From CAXXOK01 sp964640955 (GTDB lineage Bacteria > Bacillota > Clostridia > Christensenellales > Aristaeellaceae): 24,757 nt of DNA. The notes below the pieces were generated by a model. The model had not been told where the DNA came from. It saw only the letters and a list, made by a program, of their open reading frames with translations, and did not search any database. The stretch is from assembly GCA_964640955.1 (NCBI GenBank), contig CAZXJI010000034.1, positions 1 to 24,757 of the forward strand. The letters are read 5' to 3'. The number at the start of each line of letters is the position of its first letter. Position 1 is the stretch's first letter. The translations under genes were made by a program, and so were the position numbers. Positions 7,096-15,274 of the stretch are shown here, piece by piece.

Positions 7096-7811
7096 ACCAA
7101 AAATTCTGGCGATGGGTACGCGATCAGAACGACGAAAGTGCGCGCACGCTGTACCTGGAGGGCGTGATCGCGGAGGAGAGCTGGCTGGACGACGACGTGA
7201 CCCCGGCGGCGTTCAAGGCGGAGCTCATGGCGGGTACGGGGCCGGTGACCATTTGGCTCCATAGCCCGGGCGGCGACGTGTTCGCCGCGGCGCAGATCTA
7301 CAATCTCCTGATGGACTACCCGAACGACGTGACCGTCAAGATCGACGGGATCGCGGCATCGGCCGCGTCGGTCGTCGCCATGGCGGGCACCAAGGTGCTC
7401 ATCTCCCCGGTGGGGATGATCATGATCCATAACCCGATGACGCTGGCCATTGGGGACAGCGCGGAGATGGAGAAGGCCATCGCGATGCTTTCAGAAGTCA
7501 AAGAGAGCATCTTAAATGCATATGAGATCAAGACCGGGCTTTCCCGGGCGAAGCTCTCCCATCTCATGGACGGGGAGACATGGTTAAACGCCAAAAAGGC
7601 GGTGGAGCTGGGCTTCGCGGATGGTATCCTGTTCGACCGGGCGGAAGATGCTCCGGATGCCGAACGCGTCTTAGCGGAAGACAGCTACGCCTTCTCTCGC
7701 CGGGCGGTGACCAACTGCCTGCTCAGCAAACTCCGAATGCGAAACCCCAAACCGGCACAACCCGGAATCCGGGCGTCAGACCTCGAAAAGAGGCTGGCGC
7801 TTTTAAAATGA
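7092..7811 (+). CDS. ClpP-like prohead maturation protease
   Basis: 239 residues. The ClpP fold is clear: HSPGGDVFAAAQIYN at 57-71, the nucleophile Ser90 in GIAASAAS, His113 in MIHNP, and an acidic residue (D160) in MDGETWLNAKKAVELGFAD. These match the Ser-His-Asp triad. In HK97-like phages this group of proteases removes the N-terminal scaffold (delta) domain of the capsid protein during prohead maturation, and it lies, as here, between portal and capsid genes. The C-terminal 50 residues are basic and variable. The ATG overlaps the portal stop. Confidence 0.92.
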   Translation: MNQKFWRWVRDQNDESARTLYLEGVIAEESWLDDDVTPAAFKAELMAGTGPVTIWLHSPGGDVFAAAQIYNLLMDYPNDVTVKIDGIAASAASVVAMAGTKVLISPVGMIMIHNPMTLAIGDSAEMEKAIAMLSEVKESILNAYEIKTGLSRAKLSHLMDGETWLNAKKAVELGFADGILFDRAEDAPDAERVLAEDSYAFSRRAVTNCLLSKLRMRNPKPAQPGIRASDLEKRLALLK

Positions 7812-7825
7812 TTGGAGGACTTCCC

Positions 7826-9025
7826 ATGAATCAGATTCTTTCCCTGCGCGAGAAGCGCGCCCAGGCCTGGGACGCGGCGAAAGCCTTTCTGGACACCAAG
7901 CGCGGCTCGGACGGGCTCATCTCCGCCGAGGACGCCGCGACCTACGACCGGATGGAGGCCGAGGTGGTGAACCTCGGCAAGGAGATCGAGCGGCTGGAGC
8001 GTCAGGCGTCCATCGACCGGGAACTGAGCGCGCCCGCTTCCGCGCCCATCACCGGAAGGCCCGTCACCCCCGGCCCCGAAAAGACCGGGCGCGCGACGGA
8101 CGAGTACGCCCGCGCGTTCTGGAAGTCCATGCGCCAGAAGGGCGTGAACTTCGACGTCCAGAACGCGCTGCAGGTGGGCACCGACACCGAGGGCGGCTAC
8201 CTCGTCCCGAACGAGTTCGAGCGCACCCTCGTGGACGCGCTGCAGGAGCAGAACATCTTCCGCCAGCTGGCGCACGTCATCACCACCAGCACCGGCGACC
8301 GCAAGATTCCGGTGGTCGCCACCCACGGCTCCGCGGCCTGGATTGACGAGGAGGGCGCGTACGTGGAGAGCGACGACACCTTCGGCCAGGTCTCCATCGG
8401 CGCGTACAAGCTGGGCACCATGATCCGCGTGTCGGAGGAACTCCTGAACGACTCCGTGTTCGACCTGCCCTCCTACATCGCCACCGAGTTCGCCCGCAGG
8501 ATCGGCTCCGCCGAGGAAGAGGCCTTCTTCACCGGGAACGGCACCGGCCGGCCGACCGGCCTTCTCAACGCCACGGGCGGAGCGACCGTCGGCGTCACGG
8601 CGGCGAGCGCCACCGCGGTCACGCTGGACGAGATCATGGACCTGTTCTACGCGCTCCGCTCCCCGTACCGAAAGCGCGCGGTGTTCCTCACCAACGACGC
8701 GACCGTCAAGGCTCTGCGCAAGCTCAAGGACACCACCGGCCAGTACCTCTGGGCGCCGTCGGTCACCGCGGGAACGCCGGACACCATCCTCAACCGCCCC
8801 ATCTACACCTCCGCCTACATGCCCGTCATGGCGGCGGGCGCGAAATCCGTGGTGTTCGGGGACTTCTCCTACTATTGGGTGGCGGACCGCACCACCCGCA
8901 GCTTCAAGCGCCTGAACGAGCTCTACGCCGCCACCGGGCAGGTGGGGTTCCTGGCCTCCGAGCGCGTGGACGGAAAGCTGGTGCTCGCCGAGGCCGTGCA
9001 GGTGCTCCAGCAGAAGAGCGCCTGA
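7826..9025 (+). CDS. HK97-family major capsid protein
   Basis: 399 residues from ATG 7826, which has GGAGG eight bases upstream. Residues 1-75 are helical and charged (LREKRAQAWDAAKAFLDTK, then a heptad-like EAEVVNLGKEIERLERQA), typical of the scaffold domain that the upstream protease removes; the cut should fall near the low-complexity stretch at about 75-95. The rest is the HK97 fold, with landmarks GGYLVPNEFE, IPVVATHGSAAWIDEEGAY, FFTGNGTGRPTGLL and KSVVFGDFSYYWVADR. It assembles into the icosahedral shell. The nucleotide sequence is strongly GC-biased. Confidence 0.95.
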   Translation: MNQILSLREKRAQAWDAAKAFLDTKRGSDGLISAEDAATYDRMEAEVVNLGKEIERLERQASIDRELSAPASAPITGRPVTPGPEKTGRATDEYARAFWKSMRQKGVNFDVQNALQVGTDTEGGYLVPNEFERTLVDALQEQNIFRQLAHVITTSTGDRKIPVVATHGSAAWIDEEGAYVESDDTFGQVSIGAYKLGTMIRVSEELLNDSVFDLPSYIATEFARRIGSAEEEAFFTGNGTGRPTGLLNATGGATVGVTAASATAVTLDEIMDLFYALRSPYRKRAVFLTNDATVKALRKLKDTTGQYLWAPSVTAGTPDTILNRPIYTSAYMPVMAAGAKSVVFGDFSYYWVADRTTRSFKRLNELYAATGQVGFLASERVDGKLVLAEAVQVLQQKSA

Positions 9026-9026
9026 T

Positions 9027-9305
9027 ATGGTGACCCTTGAAGAACTGAAGGCGCACCTGCGCATTGAGACGGACGCGGAGGACGGCTGCCTTCAGGGCCT
9101 GCTGCGCGCGGCGGAAGCCGCGGCGGCGGACTTCTGCGGGCAGCCGCTCTCCGAGGCCCCGGAGCCCGCGCGGCTGGCGATGCTGCTGTTCGCGGGCTAT
9201 CACTACACCCACCGGGAGAGCGACGACACCGCCGCCTACGCCGCCATGAAGGCCGCGTTCCAGGCGCTGCTCTGGCCGTACCGAAGCCCGGAGGCGCTGT
9301 TTTAG
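9027..9305 (+). CDS. Head-tail connector protein, HK97 gp6-like
   Basis: 92 residues, starting one base after the capsid stop. It begins VTLEELKAHLRIETDAEDGCLQGLLRAAEAAAADFCG and ends with a helical WPYRSPEALF tail. That pattern, a short mostly helical protein opening with 'LEELKxHLRI' just after the capsid gene, is typical of gp6-like connectors, which form the ring under the portal. The call rests on pattern and position; no residue is diagnostic alone. Confidence 0.82.
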   Translation: MVTLEELKAHLRIETDAEDGCLQGLLRAAEAAAADFCGQPLSEAPEPARLAMLLFAGYHYTHRESDDTAAYAAMKAAFQALLWPYRSPEALF

Positions 9306-9317
9306 GGAGGGAGTCAA

Positions 9318-9659
9318 ATGGCCAATCCCGCCATCCTGAACGCCGGGGAACTCCGGCACAGGATTGCCTTTTTGGGGCGTACGGTGACAGTCAAAAGCGG
9401 CGTGACGACCGAAGCCTTTGGCGAACTGTTTCAGGCCTGGGCGAAGGTGGAGACGGTGAGCGCGCGGGAGTACTTCGCCGCCGCGGCGGACAACCGGGCG
9501 GACACCGTGCGCTTCACCATCCGCTACCGGAGGGATGTGACCGCGGAGATGACGATCCGGTACGAAGGCAGAACCTACAACATCGAGAGCGTGACCGACC
9601 CGGGCGGCCGGCACGTGAAGCTGGAAATCGCCGCCCGGAGCGAGGTGGCGGAAGCATGA
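9318..9659 (+). CDS. Phage head closure / head-tail adaptor protein
   Basis: 113 residues from ATG 9318 with AGGGAGGGAG upstream. The sequence GELRHRIAFLGR near the start, AWAKVETVSAREYF in the middle and FTIRYRRDVTAEMTIRYEGRTYNIESV later are characteristic of the SPP1 gp16-like head-tail adaptor family. It seals the filled head and presents a docking surface for the tail. It overlaps the following gene by four bases (ATGA). Length is typical for the family. Confidence 0.88.
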   Translation: MANPAILNAGELRHRIAFLGRTVTVKSGVTTEAFGELFQAWAKVETVSAREYFAAAADNRADTVRFTIRYRRDVTAEMTIRYEGRTYNIESVTDPGGRHVKLEIAARSEVAEA

Positions 9660-10063
9660 AAACCGCGCTTAGTCTGGACTCCTTCGGCGAGGTGGGTGCA
9701 AGGGCCAAGGCGCTGGGCGACGCGGCCAACGTGGCGGCGGCGAACGCGCTTTACAAGGGCGCGCAGGCCATCGTGCCCGCCGCCCAGGCGAAGGCCCCGC
9801 GCAGCCTCGTCCACCGGACGGGAAGGAAGCGCTCGCCGCTGCACCTGGCGGACCGGATCGTCGCGGTCAAGGTGGATGGAACGGGCGTGGCCGGTGTCAC
9901 GGTGGACGGAGGGCCGAACGGCACGTCCTTCTATTGGAAGTACCTGGAGTACGGCACGGTGAAGCTCGCCGCGCGCCCCTTCTTCCGGCCGGCCGCGCTG
10001 GAGAAGGCGGACGAGGTCTCCAAAATCGTGCAGGAATCCCTCAAGGACGAACTCGGGCTGTGA
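9656..10063 (+). CDS. HK97 gp10-like tail completion protein
   Basis: 135 residues overlapping the head closure gene. It has a helical N-terminus followed by KAPRSLVHRTGRKRSPLHLADRI, then YWKYLEYGTVKLAARPFFRPA. The 'YLEYGT ... RPFFRPA' block is diagnostic of the gp10-like family, which sits at the head-tail joint or tail terminator region. Position as third gene after the capsid fits. Confidence 0.88.
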   Translation: MKTALSLDSFGEVGARAKALGDAANVAAANALYKGAQAIVPAAQAKAPRSLVHRTGRKRSPLHLADRIVAVKVDGTGVAGVTVDGGPNGTSFYWKYLEYGTVKLAARPFFRPAALEKADEVSKIVQESLKDELGL

Positions 10064-10081
10064 TGGATTTGAGGTGATCAG

Positions 10082-10465
10082 ATGGATTGCTCTCAGCTTG
10101 TGGACGGGCTGCTTCAGAACGAAGCGCTCGTCTCTCTGTTTCCTACGGATACGACCGGGCACCCGGCCATCTACCAGATGCTCTCCCCGCAGGCGGAGCT
10201 GTTCCCCCGCGTCGCGGTCTTTGAAACCACGCGGGCGTACACCGCCTGGGCGGACGACGCGCCCATCCGGGAGCGCAGCGAGTACCGGCTCGACCTCTAT
10301 GCCCGGGAGAACGTGCTCCGGGAAATGAGCGCCGCGCTCCATGCCACCCTGCGCGCGCTGGGCTTTCGTCGGCTTTCCCAGGTGCAGGACGATTACCTGC
10401 CGGACGAGGGGATCTACGTCAAGTCCGTCAGCTACGAATACTACGACGACATCATGGAGGAATGA
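10082..10465 (+). CDS. Tail terminator / completion protein (DUF3168-like neck protein)
   Basis: 127 residues from ATG 10082 with GAGGTGATC upstream. Features are a short helical start (CSQLVDGLLQNEALVSLFP), a central stretch PRVAVFETTRAYTAWADD ... ERSEYRLDLYA, and a C-terminal helix ending EYYDDIMEE. This resembles the small alpha/beta proteins that cap the tail tube in siphoviruses. The call relies on position between the gp10-like and major tail protein genes plus general shape, so the exact family is uncertain. Confidence 0.7.
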   Translation: MDCSQLVDGLLQNEALVSLFPTDTTGHPAIYQMLSPQAELFPRVAVFETTRAYTAWADDAPIRERSEYRLDLYARENVLREMSAALHATLRALGFRRLSQVQDDYLPDEGIYVKSVSYEYYDDIMEE

Positions 10466-10468
10466 CGC

Positions 10469-11038
10469 ATGCAGGCGATCGGCCTTCGGAACATCCACTA
10501 CGCGCTGCTCACCGAGGATTCGGACAGCGCGCTCACTTACGGAACGCCTCAACCCCTGGCGGGGGCCATCAGCGCGACCATCAGCCCCACGTCCAACCAG
10601 GAAAACCTCTACGCCGACGATGGCGTATTCGACACCCAGACCGCGCTGGGGGACATCTCTCTGGAGATGGAGCTGGCGACGCTGCCGCTCAAGACCCAGG
10701 CGGTGCTTCTGGGGCACACCTACGCGTCCGGCGTCATGGTGCAGAAGGACACGGACGTGCCGCCGTATGTGGCCATTGGGTTCATGGCCCGCACCACCAA
10801 GGGGAACTACCGGTTCGCGTGGCTGCTCAAGGGCAAGTTCGCGCTCAAAGAGGATGACTACGCCACCATGGAGGACGCGCCCAAGTGGAACAATCCCAAG
10901 CTTTCGGGCACTTTTGTCAAGCGCATCTACGACGGCGAGTGGCAGCGGGTGGCCGACAGCGGAGACGAGGACTTCACCGGTGCGGACACCTGGTTTGACA
11001 AGGTGCCCGGCGACCAGACGGCGGCTTCGGAATCCTGA
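10469..11038 (+). CDS. Major tail (tube) protein
   Basis: 189 residues from ATG 10469, three bases after the previous stop, with GGAGG upstream. Beginning QAIGLRNIHYALLTEDSD and continuing through AISATISPTSNQENLYADDGVFDTQTALGDIS, it matches the phi13-type major tail protein family that polymerises into the tail tube. The later GFMARTTKGNYRFAWLLKGKFALKEDDYAT and PKLSGTFVKR strands are also typical. It lies directly upstream of the frameshifting chaperone gene and the tape measure, the conserved siphovirus order. Confidence 0.9.
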   Translation: MQAIGLRNIHYALLTEDSDSALTYGTPQPLAGAISATISPTSNQENLYADDGVFDTQTALGDISLEMELATLPLKTQAVLLGHTYASGVMVQKDTDVPPYVAIGFMARTTKGNYRFAWLLKGKFALKEDDYATMEDAPKWNNPKLSGTFVKRIYDGEWQRVADSGDEDFTGADTWFDKVPGDQTAASES

Positions 11039-11056
11039 TGACGGAGGGGATGAGAG

Positions 11057-11398
11057 ATGGCACTTCAAGACATCCGCGAGATCGCGGTACCCATTACGCT
11101 GGACAAGCCCCGCACGCTGCGGTTTGACCTGAACGCCTTTGCGGAACTGGAGGAGAAGTTCGGCTCCATGGACGCGGCGTTCCAGGCCATGAAAAAGGGC
11201 AGCCTCAAGGCGGCGCGGGCGCTTCTGTGGGCGGGACTGCTCCATGAGGACGAGACGCTCACCGAAAAGGGCGTGGGCGCCATGGTGGGCCTTCAAAACA
11301 TCGGCGGGATCATGGAGATCATCGCCGACGCCATGAACCGGGCCATGCCCGAAACCGAGTCGGCGGAACCCGCAGGGAGCAAGGAAAACCCTACTTAG
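11057..11398 (+). CDS. Tail assembly chaperone, short (gpG-like) product
   Basis: 113 residues from ATG 11057 with GGAGGGG upstream. It begins ALQDIREIAVPITLDKPRTLRFDLNAFAELEEKFGSMDAAFQAM, typical of the short tail assembly chaperone of Firmicutes siphoviruses, which keeps the tape measure protein soluble during tube assembly. Normal termination is at TAG 11396-11398. A slippery heptamer just before the stop produces a longer fusion product (separate entry). Position between major tail protein and tape measure is the conserved one. Confidence 0.88.
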   Translation: MALQDIREIAVPITLDKPRTLRFDLNAFAELEEKFGSMDAAFQAMKKGSLKAARALLWAGLLHEDETLTEKGVGAMVGLQNIGGIMEIIADAMNRAMPETESAEPAGSKENPT

Positions 11399-11628
11399 AC
11401 GCGCTGTGGGACTCGTTCCAGCCCGCGGAAAGCAATACGGCGCGAGGGAGCATCGACTGGGTGGGGCTTTACTACATCGGCACGGTGGTGCTGGGCATGA
11501 CCCGGGAGGAGTTCTGGCACACCACGCTCCGGAAGCTCAGCGCGCTGTACGCGCATCACGTGCGGCTGCGCGCGCCCCGGCGAGGACGGCGTTCCCGCGC
11601 GCAGACGCCCTTTGACGATCTGATTTAA
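11057..11628 (+). CDS. Tail assembly chaperone, long (gpGT-like) product made by -1 frameshift
   Basis: Ribosomes slipping back one base at 11386-11392 leave the short frame after 112 codons and read YLDALWDSF onward in the -1 frame to TAA 11626-11628, giving about 190 residues. The extension contains DWVGLYYIGTVVLGMTREEF, recognisable as the conserved T domain that in lambda-like systems binds the tape measure, and ends in an Arg-rich tail. The extension has no start codon with a ribosome site of its own, and its composition is coding-like. The frame arithmetic was done by hand and agrees at both ends. Confidence 0.85.
11386..11392 (+). promoter_or_regulatory. Programmed -1 ribosomal frameshift slippery site A AAC CCT
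   Basis: The heptamer fits the X XXY YYZ rule in the frame of the short chaperone: AAC and CCT re-pair as AAA and CCC after a one-base backward slip. It lies four bases before the stop codon. A possible short stem (GCTG at 11403 with CAGC about 12 bases on) lies ten bases downstream and could stimulate slippage, but it is weak. Confidence 0.85.
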
Positions 11629-11644
11629 GGGGAGGTGGCGGAGC

Positions 11645-14600
11645 ATGGCGGTCAAGGACATCGGGGACCTCATCGTCAAGCTGTCGCTGGACAGCGCGCA
11701 GTTCGAGTCCGGCATGGAAAAGTTCGAAAAGCAGATGACGAAGCTGCAGAACCAGTATCGAAGCTCCGCCACCGGCATCACCGACTTTGACAAGGTCGTC
11801 ACCAAGCTCGAGGGCAGCGCGAAAACCCTCACCGACCGGCTCACCGCCCAGCGGGAGAAGGTCTCAGAGCTGGAAGCCGCCTACCAAAAGTCCGTCGAAA
11901 CCAAGGGCGCGGACGCCGAGGAGACCCAAAAGCTCAAGGACAAGCTGGAGACCGCCCGGGCGGAGCTTGCCAACACCGAAACGGCGCTCAAAACCGTCAA
12001 CGAGCAGATCGCCGCCAACCAGAACGGCTGGTACCAGCTCTCCGTCAACCTGGAGGGCGTGGGCGAAAAGCTGGAGAAGGTCGGCGAGAAGATCTCCGAC
12101 GTGGGCGAAGGCTTCTCCAAGAACCTCACCGCGCCCATCGCGGCGGTGGGCACCGCGGCCGTGGCGTCGTTCTACGATCTGGACGAGGGGCTCGACACCA
12201 TCGCCAAGAAGACCGGCGCCGCCGGGGACGCCCTCTCCGGCATGGAGGATGTGGCGGTCGATCTCTTTACCAACATGGCCGTCACCATGGACGACACCGG
12301 CACCACCGTCGGGGAGGTCAACACCCGCTTCGGCGCCACGGGCGACGAGCTCAAGAACCTGTCGGCGCTGTTTCTGCGCTTCGCGGCCATCAACGACACC
12401 GACGTCAACGACGCGGTGGATTCCACCGCGCGCCTGCTCGCCCAGTTCGGGCTGGACGCCTCCGACGCGGCGGACCTTCTGGGCATGCTCTCCGCCAAGG
12501 GGCAGGAAACCGGGATGTCCATGGACGACCTCATGTCCACGCTGGAAGAAAACAGCGCGACGCTGAAGGAGCTGGGCCTCAACGCCGAGGAGTCCATTAA
12601 CCTCATCGGGCAGATGGAGCTGGCCGGTGTGGACACCAGCGCCGCCATGATGGGCCTGAAAAGGGCCGTCACCAACCTCACCGACAGCGGCATGCCGCTG
12701 GAAGACGCGCTGAACAGCGTCATTGACAGCATCAAGAATGCCTCGTCTGAGACGGAAGCGCTCTCCATCGCGCAGGAGATCTTCGGCACCCGGGGCGCGG
12801 CGGAGATGACCACCGCCATCCGGGAGGGGCGCTTCTCGGTGGACGATCTCGCCGACTCCATGGCGAACTACGGCGACGTGGTGGAGACCACCTACGACAC
12901 CATCCTGGACTCCTCGGACGACGCCACGGTGGCGATGAACAAGATCAAGAACGCCGGGCGCGTACTGGGCGAGAAGATTCTGGACGCGCTGGTGCCGGCG
13001 CTTCAGACCGTCGCGGAAAAGGTCGAGGCGGTGGGCAACTGGTTTTCGTCCCTCAGCCCCAGGATGCAGGAGACCATCGTCAGGATCGCGGCCATCGTTG
13101 CGGCCATCGGGCCGGTACTCATCGTGGTCGGCAAGGTCGTGACCGCCGTCGGCAAGGTGACCAAGGCGCTGTCCCCCGTGGCAAAGCTCATCAGCGGCGT
13201 GGGCGGATCAACGAAGGTGCTCGGGACAATCCTCGGCGCGCTGACCAGCCCCATTGGCCTCGTGATCGCGGCGGTGGCGGCGCTGACCGCCGGGTTCATC
13301 CTTCTCTACAACAAGAACGAGGCCTTTCGCAACAAGGTCAACGAAATCTGGGCGTCCATCGTCGCGGCGCTCCAGCCGGTGAAGGAGATGTTCCTTGCCG
13401 CCTTCGAGAATATCCGGGCGGCCATGGAGCCGGTGAAAGAGGCGCTCTCGTCTTTGTGGACGACGGTGGTCGAGGTGTTCCGGAACATCTGGACCGCCAT
13501 CGAGCCGGTGGTGACGGCCATTGGGGTGCTCATCGGCGCGGCGGTTGCCAACGCCATCGCCATTGGGAACGGGCTTCTGAACGCCCTCGGGCCGTTTGTT
13601 GAGGCGGTCGTCTCGGCGGTGAATGTGGTGATGAACATCGTCGGCGCGATCATCTCCCTGCTCACCGGCGACTTCGATGGGGCGCTTACACACCTGAAGG
13701 CGGCGCTCACGTCCCTCGGCGCGTTCTGGCAGAACATCTGGGAGACCATCCGGGCGTTCTTCGCCGGCACTTGGGAAGCCATCCTGTCCATCGCGGAATC
13801 CTTCGGCATCGACATCGCGGGCACGATCTCAACCATCTGGAACGGGGTCCGGGATTTCTTTTCCGGGCTCTGGGAGTCCATCTCCGCGACCGCGTCCGCG
13901 GCGTGGACGGCCTTTTCGGACGCCGTGACCGGGATCTGGTCTGGCATCAGCACCGCGGCGACGACCACCTGGAACGCAATCGCGGACTTCCTCTCCGGGC
14001 TGTGGACGACCGTGACCACCGCGGCGGGTGAAGGCTGGGCGATGTTCTCCGACGCCGTGACGGGCGTGTGGGACGCCATCAGCAGCGCGGCGACGACCAC
14101 CTGGAACGCCGTCGCGGACTTCTTTTCCGGGCTGTGGACGACCGTAACCACCGCGGCGAGCGAAGGTTGGGCGCTGTTCTCCGACACCGTGACGGGCGTG
14201 TGGGACACCATCCGCACTGCCGCCGGCACCACCTGGAACGCCATCACCACGACCATCTCGGACGCGGTGGATTCGGCGAAGACCTGGGCGGAGGACCAGT
14301 GGGACAAGGTCGAAACCGCGCTCTCGGATACCTGGGATTCCATTTCCTCCACCGCGTCCGATGTGTGGGACGGCATCACAACCGCCATCCGCGCGGCGGT
14401 CGATACCGTGAAAACCGCGGTGGAGACCAAGTGGACCGCCGTCAAGACGGCGCTCTCGGACACCTGGGACGGAATCCAGACCGCGGCTTCCGACAAGTGG
14501 GACGCCATCACATCGGCGATCACCGGCACGGTGGAGTCCGCGAAAACGACCATTTCGGAGAAGTGGACCGCCATCTCCACCGGCGCCAAGGACATCTGGG

Positions 14601-15274
14601 ACGCCCTCAAGACCGACGCGGGCACCAAGTGGCTCGCGATCACAAACGCCGTCAAGGCCGCGGTTTCCTTGGGCAAGACCGGCATCACCGACGCCTGGGA
14701 GACGGTGAAGACCGGCGTACAGGACGTGTGGGACAAGGTGGTGGACGTCATCAAGTCGCCCATCACCACGGCCTACAACTGGGTCGTGGACAAGGTTTCG
14801 GACTTCAAGGGCCTGTTTGACTTCGAGTGGAAGCTCCCCAGCTTCGATCTCCCGGAGATTAAGGTCACCTGGAAGGACATCGGCTGGGGCGTGTCCATCC
14901 CGAAGCTGTCCGTGGTGTGGAACGCGCTGGGCGGCATCTTTGACGAGCCGACCATATTTGGCACGCGCGCCGGGCTCCAGGGCGTGGGCGAAGCCGGACC
15001 CGAGGCGATCCTGCCCCTTGACACCCTCTGGGCGGAAATGTCCGACCGGCTGAAGGCCGGCATGCGGGAGATCCTGGCCGAAGCCCAGACCGAGCGCGAG
15101 CAACGGGCCGCACAGCTCATGGGTGCGTTTGCGTCTGCACTCAAGGCCGCGGGCGGCAGTCCGCAGAGCGGGATTTCTGTCACACAAAACATCTACGCGG
15201 AGGAAACCTCCTACGTCGGCCAGCAGCGGGAGGCCGCACGGCAGTTCAAGCAGATCGCGAGGGCGCTCACATGA
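11645..15274 (+). CDS. Phage tail tape measure protein (TP901-type)
   Basis: 1209 residues from ATG 11645 with GGGGAGGTGG upstream. Residues 1-130 are coiled-coil (FEKQMTKLQNQY, then a long charged helix with TAREKV-like heptads). About 175-450 is the TP901 core, including GAAGDALSGMEDVAVDL and EIFGTRGAAEM. About 475-555 is hydrophobic and could span a membrane (IVRIAAIVAAIGPVLIVVG and GLVIAAVAALTAGFILL). About 750-1060 is helical with Trp every 11 residues. Near 1105-1125 is GTRAGLQGVGEAGPEAILPL, a common C-terminal motif. It sets tail length; at the usual 0.15 nm per residue the tail would be roughly 180 nm. Its stop overlaps the next start. Confidence 0.95.
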   Translation: MAVKDIGDLIVKLSLDSAQFESGMEKFEKQMTKLQNQYRSSATGITDFDKVVTKLEGSAKTLTDRLTAQREKVSELEAAYQKSVETKGADAEETQKLKDKLETARAELANTETALKTVNEQIAANQNGWYQLSVNLEGVGEKLEKVGEKISDVGEGFSKNLTAPIAAVGTAAVASFYDLDEGLDTIAKKTGAAGDALSGMEDVAVDLFTNMAVTMDDTGTTVGEVNTRFGATGDELKNLSALFLRFAAINDTDVNDAVDSTARLLAQFGLDASDAADLLGMLSAKGQETGMSMDDLMSTLEENSATLKELGLNAEESINLIGQMELAGVDTSAAMMGLKRAVTNLTDSGMPLEDALNSVIDSIKNASSETEALSIAQEIFGTRGAAEMTTAIREGRFSVDDLADSMANYGDVVETTYDTILDSSDDATVAMNKIKNAGRVLGEKILDALVPALQTVAEKVEAVGNWFSSLSPRMQETIVRIAAIVAAIGPVLIVVGKVVTAVGKVTKALSPVAKLISGVGGSTKVLGTILGALTSPIGLVIAAVAALTAGFILLYNKNEAFRNKVNEIWASIVAALQPVKEMFLAAFENIRAAMEPVKEALSSLWTTVVEVFRNIWTAIEPVVTAIGVLIGAAVANAIAIGNGLLNALGPFVEAVVSAVNVVMNIVGAIISLLTGDFDGALTHLKAALTSLGAFWQNIWETIRAFFAGTWEAILSIAESFGIDIAGTISTIWNGVRDFFSGLWESISATASAAWTAFSDAVTGIWSGISTAATTTWNAIADFLSGLWTTVTTAAGEGWAMFSDAVTGVWDAISSAATTTWNAVADFFSGLWTTVTTAASEGWALFSDTVTGVWDTIRTAAGTTWNAITTTISDAVDSAKTWAEDQWDKVETALSDTWDSISSTASDVWDGITTAIRAAVDTVKTAVETKWTAVKTALSDTWDGIQTAASDKWDAITSAITGTVESAKTTISEKWTAISTGAKDIWDALKTDAGTKWLAITNAVKAAVSLGKTGITDAWETVKTGVQDVWDKVVDVIKSPITTAYNWVVDKVSDFKGLFDFEWKLPSFDLPEIKVTWKDIGWGVSIPKLSVVWNALGGIFDEPTIFGTRAGLQGVGEAGPEAILPLDTLWAEMSDRLKAGMREILAEAQTEREQRAAQLMGAFASALKAAGGSPQSGISVTQNIYAEETSYVGQQREAARQFKQIARALT
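13901..14230 (+). repeat. 132-bp tandem repeats in the tape measure gene (2.5 copies)
   Basis: Copies begin at 13901, 14033 and 14165 (the last partial), each 44 codons long, with the third clearly alike to the second at base level. Each copy holds four 11-residue units beginning with Trp (W, then W at +11, +22, +33, and the next copy at +44). Such units fit a long helix wound in the tail lumen. Copy number change here would alter tail length in steps of about 44 residues. Confidence 0.85.

Noticed and set aside
7685..11296. Long minus-strand frames opposite capsid and neck genes
   Set aside because: No ribosome sites, Arg/His/Gly-rich translations, and they lie across several certain genes on the other strand.
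11406..11615. Plus-strand frame of 69 residues inside the chaperone extension
   Set aside because: It lies in a different frame from the conserved T-domain sequence and is Arg/Ala-rich without motif.
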